From: Bradysia coprophila
Taxonomy: Eukaryota; Arthropoda; Insecta; Diptera; Sciaridae
Assembly: GCF_014529535.1 (NCBI RefSeq)
Contig: NW_023503409.1
Coordinates: 8,866,390 to 8,930,389 of the forward strand
Length of the DNA: 64,000 bases
Direction: 5' to 3'
The position numbers were made by a program, and so were the translations under genes. A model generated the notes under the pieces. That model worked only from the letters and a program-made list of their open reading frames with translations. It had not been told where the DNA came from and ran no database searches. This document shows, piece by piece, positions 59,944 to 64,000 of the stretch. The number at the start of each line of letters is the position of its first letter. Position 1 is the first letter of the stretch.

Positions 59944-60363
59944 AATATTGAACTTTTGAATTAATTGAGATCTTATCTAAGATCATGTAATTTCATACAA
60001 TATCATTTGCAATAAAAAATGAAAATCGATCGATTTAAAGCCTTGAATCTCAGTTCATATGATCTTTTTGTCTATCGTATCGTTTGTAAGTTGTTTTTCC
60101 AAGACCATAAAAATGTTCAAACAAAATTAAGGTTAGGTTTCGCGTAAGTCGAGTAAATAACTAGCGAAGTGAATTTGTTTTTTAATTCGATTTTCTCAAT
60201 TGAGCCATTTTGCCCCAATTTTAGACCGAACAAACTCTTACGACACGAACATTTCTCAGATTTTTCTGTTCTTGAGCAAAAATTGATAAATTCTCTACAT
60301 GAATTTACGAATTTTCAAGTTTAGGATCCACTCAATTTTTCAAAGTCGGCGAACTTTGACGAT

Positions 60364-60535
60364 TCACAAAATATAGTCTTTTTTGAAAACTTATTCCGAG
60401 TTTTGTTCTGTAGCATTGGACTCCAAATAGTAGAATAGGCCTAGTATAGCTAACAAAAATCTCTGGTAGAGATCGATATAGATGGAAGATCGAAAGCTTC
60501 TACGATTTGTCGCAGGTGGTAAATGGATTTTTTAA
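60364..60535. repeat. Right member of the inverted pair
   Basis: Complement of 58775-58978 with small gaps; GGCCTAGTATAGCTAACAAA, ATCTCTGGTAGAGATCG and ATATAGATGGAAGATCGAAA match in reverse. Confidence 0.7.
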
Positions 60536-62958
60536 TATTTTGAAAATCGTTTTTTGACATTTTGGGATGATAAAAAAATGTTTGTGGAGTACTTCAGGCT
60601 GGATCGTTTATCCATCCACCAAATCTAACTCCTGACAATCCTCTCCAAATATTTTTTGTTGATTCTCAATGGTTTCAAAGGATTTTCTTTCCTTTTCTTC
60701 TTTTGATTTGATTTTCTTGAACCCCTTATATGATTTTCCATGATTTTGCGATTTTCTTGAGGAGTTTATTTCGTAATATTTTGAATGATTTTTTTTACTC
60801 ACCCGCTCGGTTTTATTGTGTTAAGCTGGAGATTTCATTGAAATTTCTTGACTTCATATTTAATCTAAGATTTCGAATAATTGAGAAAATTTGGAAAAAT
60901 AATTAAAATGAAGAATTTGGAAGCTACAGTAGCATGTCGTAATAATAAAGGATGTAGAGTTTCATGTATTATATTCTACAACGACAATGGTAATTTTGGT
61001 ACTTTAAATTCATTCGTTCACACTTCGACCATCTTATAGGATGACTTTTTTCGGCTCTGTATTAGAATCATTGCTTGAAATGTTGTTAAAAATTGTGATC
61101 TGTGTTTAAAAATGACTCAATATTATAGTTCTTTAAAACAACAAAATCAAAAAAAAATATAATTTCGAGTCTCATTTATTAACGTCGTTACACCTCTTCT
61201 CTTCTGGCGTGAATAAAAGTTATTTGGACGAGCGCCGGCACCGGCAAGCTTGTATAAAATTATTCGATATATTTAAAATTACAAAATTTAATTTTGTTTC
61301 CACAAATATTTCGAATGGTATGTAATGCTATAGGCCATTTTACCTTTTATTTTATTTTGCGTTTATATTTTATTATCTATCTACATTATTATCCAACCGA
61401 GCCAACCAACCGATGATCTATGAATTCATAAATTTGTATGAAGAACAGATGAAAATTTTATTCAAATATTATTTATAAACTCTGTTGTAGGTTGTTGACG
61501 AGAGTGTAAGGTGGAAAATGTATTTTCAGTTTACACGTTAAATAAATTGCAGTCGAATTTCACATTTTTACACATAGAAAGAGCGAAAAAGAATATGTCG
61601 AAACAGACTATACAGATCCTATATAGAGAGTCACAAAATATATTCGCGCATCTTTCACTGTTCTTATGTATTACAAATCTGGTTTTAAAGGACAATCACA
61701 AATTTATAAATAAATTTATAAATGAACTGGTATTGCAATATATTTCAATCATTTGAATGGCTGTGCAAGTGCACACAAGAATTCAAAGATTAATTCGCGC
61801 TCATTACTTTCGTTTTTTTTTTTCGTTATTAGCGGTTTTTAATGAAAGGAATTTTAAATGAACATTTTTCATTGAATGGTTGGACGTTCAATCACGATTT
61901 TAGTGCTGGCTATGCTTTTATGGCAGAACAAAGGCAACCGATGATTGTCTACAGTAGGGAGGATACTTTACCAGAATGAAGATTACAAGAACCGATTGAC
62001 ATCCTTAATTACCAGAAAGAAATTATCTGACGATTGCAAAAGAAATTATTCTTGAAACGACATTTCTCAGTCTTATTTATTTTGAACAATTCCTTACAAA
62101 ATTTTCTCCTCACTTCTGTTCTATGTGTTTCAACTCAAAACAAGAAAACATTAGAAATTAGATAAAAGAAACTGTTATACTGTTATATTGGTTGAATGCA
62201 TGGCATCTCCACCATTTCATACCGGTATATGTAAAGCATCATTAGAGTAAAAATCTAATTTGAATTAATAAGAAGGGTCATGCTCATTGAACCTATTATT
62301 TTAATTCAATGCATATCTGTCTGTCGTACAATTTATTTTGAGTCACACGCTTAGAGACGATCGAAACGATTGTCAACAGTGATAATGTAAGTACTCATAT
62401 CTCCTGAGGCTAGACTGGAAGTGTTAGAAACTGTAGGTAGAGTCTAATTTTCAAATACTAGAAAAGATAGTGTGACATTGTGCCTAGGTAGGTATATCGA
62501 CATGAGAGGCGAAATCTACGAAAATCACATGCTGCAATGGTTGCAATGAACCCTGCATATTCCTCATATAATATTAAATAAATGACCTGCTATAGTGCTA
62601 TTGAGTTGTTAGATGCAGAGAGGGGACATGGCACATTAGCGAATTGTAATAAAAATGAAAGTCGAATTTTCTACTATAATTTCTTGAGACATGTACGATG
62701 TAAGTAGAAATTAGAAATTTACAATCGAATAGATAAATAGTTCTATTTCTGCCGACATGTTCTATTACTGTATTTAACTGTATTCATAGTGAGTTTCAAC
62801 AAATACTTCTGTGGTGGTTGGACTCTAAAATTTTCGGTAAATTTATTGTGTTTCGAAATAAGTTTTGTTTTTATTTCCAGTTTTTGTTTTCTTAATTTTT
62901 CATTTAACATTGAACTAAAATCACTAAAGAAAAATATTCGCACACAAAAAGCCATTAA
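60536..62958. other. Intergenic region
   Basis: AT-rich, with no coding exon or RNA gene recognised. Confidence 0.4.
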
Positions 62959-64000
62959 TTAATGAAACCAAACACCCATACTTCCTTCTTTTATTAAGTC
63001 GTCAATTTCTTTTTTTCGTTCGGCTACAATTTTGGGCGTTTCAGCAGTTTTAGTGGTATGTCTGCTCGACTCTTGAGCCGATGTTGAACTTTCATGTGCA
63101 ATAAATGATTTACTGCTTTCCATTCCAGCTGATGTAGAACGTTGGTTAATGTTTTGTCGAACCGCACCCAGTAATTTATCTTCAACTTGAGACGAAGATT
63201 CCGATTTTGTTTGACTCTCCTCTTGCAACGTATTTGAGTTCTTACTATCGTTCGTTGCTGTTTGAACTTCAATTCCAGCATTGTTTTCTAATGTGAAACC
63301 TACTCTTTTTGGCTTTTTTACATCTTTCTTGGATGCGTCTTGTCCCGTTTCAATATTTGAATTTTTCGATTGTTCAGATAACGCGTCAGTTGCTTTGTTA
63401 CTAGTAATATCTTTGTTAGCTATTTGACCCAAATTATTACTTTCAATCGATTCTGACATAACTTCGCTGGTATTGCTAGCAGTCTCTAGCTCAAATATTT
63501 GATCCCCAATCTGATATTCGTTGGGAAGACTAATAATTTCAACTGAGGATTCTTTCGAAGAATGTTCTATAGTTATGTCGTCATGAATGTCCCACAAAGT
63601 AACTTCAATCAATTCATCATCATCACCGTCCATATTGAGTGTAGTAATAACTTCACCTTCATATGAATTGCTGTGATTTACTTCTATGACCGACTGTATG
63701 TCATCCTCACTTTCGCTCAGATTTGAGTAGTCTGAATCTATTTGTTCTACTGCATACGTCTCATCATCATTATCACTGACTTGGTCAAGTATGATATCGG
63801 GAAGAGGATAAACGTAACCCTCAGCGGTTTCTATTTCGCTGGAATCTAATAAAATGACTTGCTTCTGAGCAACATTCTGTTCGATGTCATTAGATAATTG
63901 ACCTTTGATCTGTTGAAGCTCTAAGTAGTAACGATCGAACATGTCACCTTCGTTGAAGCTGGATGGTAGCGACTTTATGGTCTCTGCGTCTAGATATGCA
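62959..64000 (-). CDS. Acidic disordered protein, 3' part only
   Basis: The frame is open from the window edge (64000) to TAA at 62959-62961. It continues upstream of the first visible Met (63942) with AYLDAETIKSLPSSFNEGD, so the true start is outside. About 345 codons are visible. It is rich in Asp, Glu, Ser and Asn, with short acidic runs (DNDDET, SESEDD, MDGDDDEL), one basic patch (DASKKDVKKPKRVGF) that could be a nuclear signal, and a Lys/Glu C-terminal helix (VAERKKEIDDLIKEG). No domain is recognised. GAA|GTATGG just before the stop is a possible donor, so further exons below 62.9 kb are possible. Confidence 0.6.
   Translation of the reverse strand, partial: AYLDAETIKSLPSSFNEGDMFDRYYLELQQIKGQLSNDIEQNVAQKQVILLDSSEIETAEGYVYPLPDIILDQVSDNDDETYAVEQIDSDYSNLSESEDDIQSVIEVNHSNSYEGEVITTLNMDGDDDELIEVTLWDIHDDITIEHSSKESSVEIISLPNEYQIGDQIFELETASNTSEVMSESIESNNLGQIANKDITSNKATDALSEQSKNSNIETGQDASKKDVKKPKRVGFTLENNAGIEVQTATNDSKNSNTLQEESQTKSESSSQVEDKLLGAVRQNINQRSTSAGMESSKSFIAHESSTSAQESSRHTTKTAETPKIVAERKKEIDDLIKEGSMGVWFH

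Noticed and set aside
1-64000. CRISPR arrays, operons, bacterial-type promoters, phage genes
   Set aside because: None present; repeats are inverted transposon relics and all genes are eukaryotic with introns.
1-64000. tRNA and rRNA genes
   Set aside because: I looked for B-box-like GGTTCGANTCC and cloverleaf-compatible surroundings and found none convincing. A tRNA search program would be decisive.

Overview
The window reads as nuclear DNA of an insect, most likely a lower (nematoceran) fly such as a fungus gnat. Evidence is an AT-rich background, coding genes cut by 55-100 bp GT-AG introns, TATA plus initiator promoters of insect type, and proteins very close to fly Sema-2a, Arrestin-2 and Limpet. 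The species guess is inference; the insect origin is well supported. Exon boundaries below were placed by hand from splice consensus, reading phase and family conservation.

Layout. 1-5.9 kb: no gene, several small DNA transposon relics (MITEs). 6.1-6.7 kb (+): a short intronless gene that keeps only the DIX domain of Dishevelled, behind a good TATA box. 7.2-8.35 kb (-): a tandem two-domain dCMP deaminase gene with three separate lesions, probably a pseudogene. 9.1-11.2 kb (-): a 15-finger C2H2 zinc finger protein in three exons. 13.6-16.6 kb (+): complete Sema-2a, 15 coding exons, 715 residues. 19.4-21.8 kb (-): a secreted Thr-rich protein whose last two small exons carry its best conserved-looking part. 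22.6-23.4 kb: three foldback elements. 24.9-26.4 kb (-): complete Arrestin-2 in five exons. 26.9-28.6 and 32.9-34.6 kb (-): two near-identical genes, each encoding a secreted protein of two catalytically dead trypsin-like domains and a hydrophobic C-terminus. They sit in a 2 kb segmental duplication that also copied the Pex7 promoter region. 35.3-36.3 kb (+): Pex7. 41.3-53.9 kb (-): Limpet, a four-and-a-half LIM domain gene with two alternative first exons, its introns full of repeats. 55.7-56.1 kb: a 5'-truncated RTE-like retroposon with a target site duplication. 59.6-59.9 kb (+): a small glycine-rich secreted peptide gene between inverted repeats. 63-64 kb (-): the 3' part of an acidic, disordered protein running off the window edge.

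The genes do not form one pathway; this is ordinary insect gene order (axon guidance, phototransduction, peroxisome import, muscle LIM protein). The most unusual parts are the paired dead-protease genes, the DIX-only gene, the decayed tandem deaminase, the Limpet alternative promoter, and a dense set of foldback elements, several of which show intact target site duplications.
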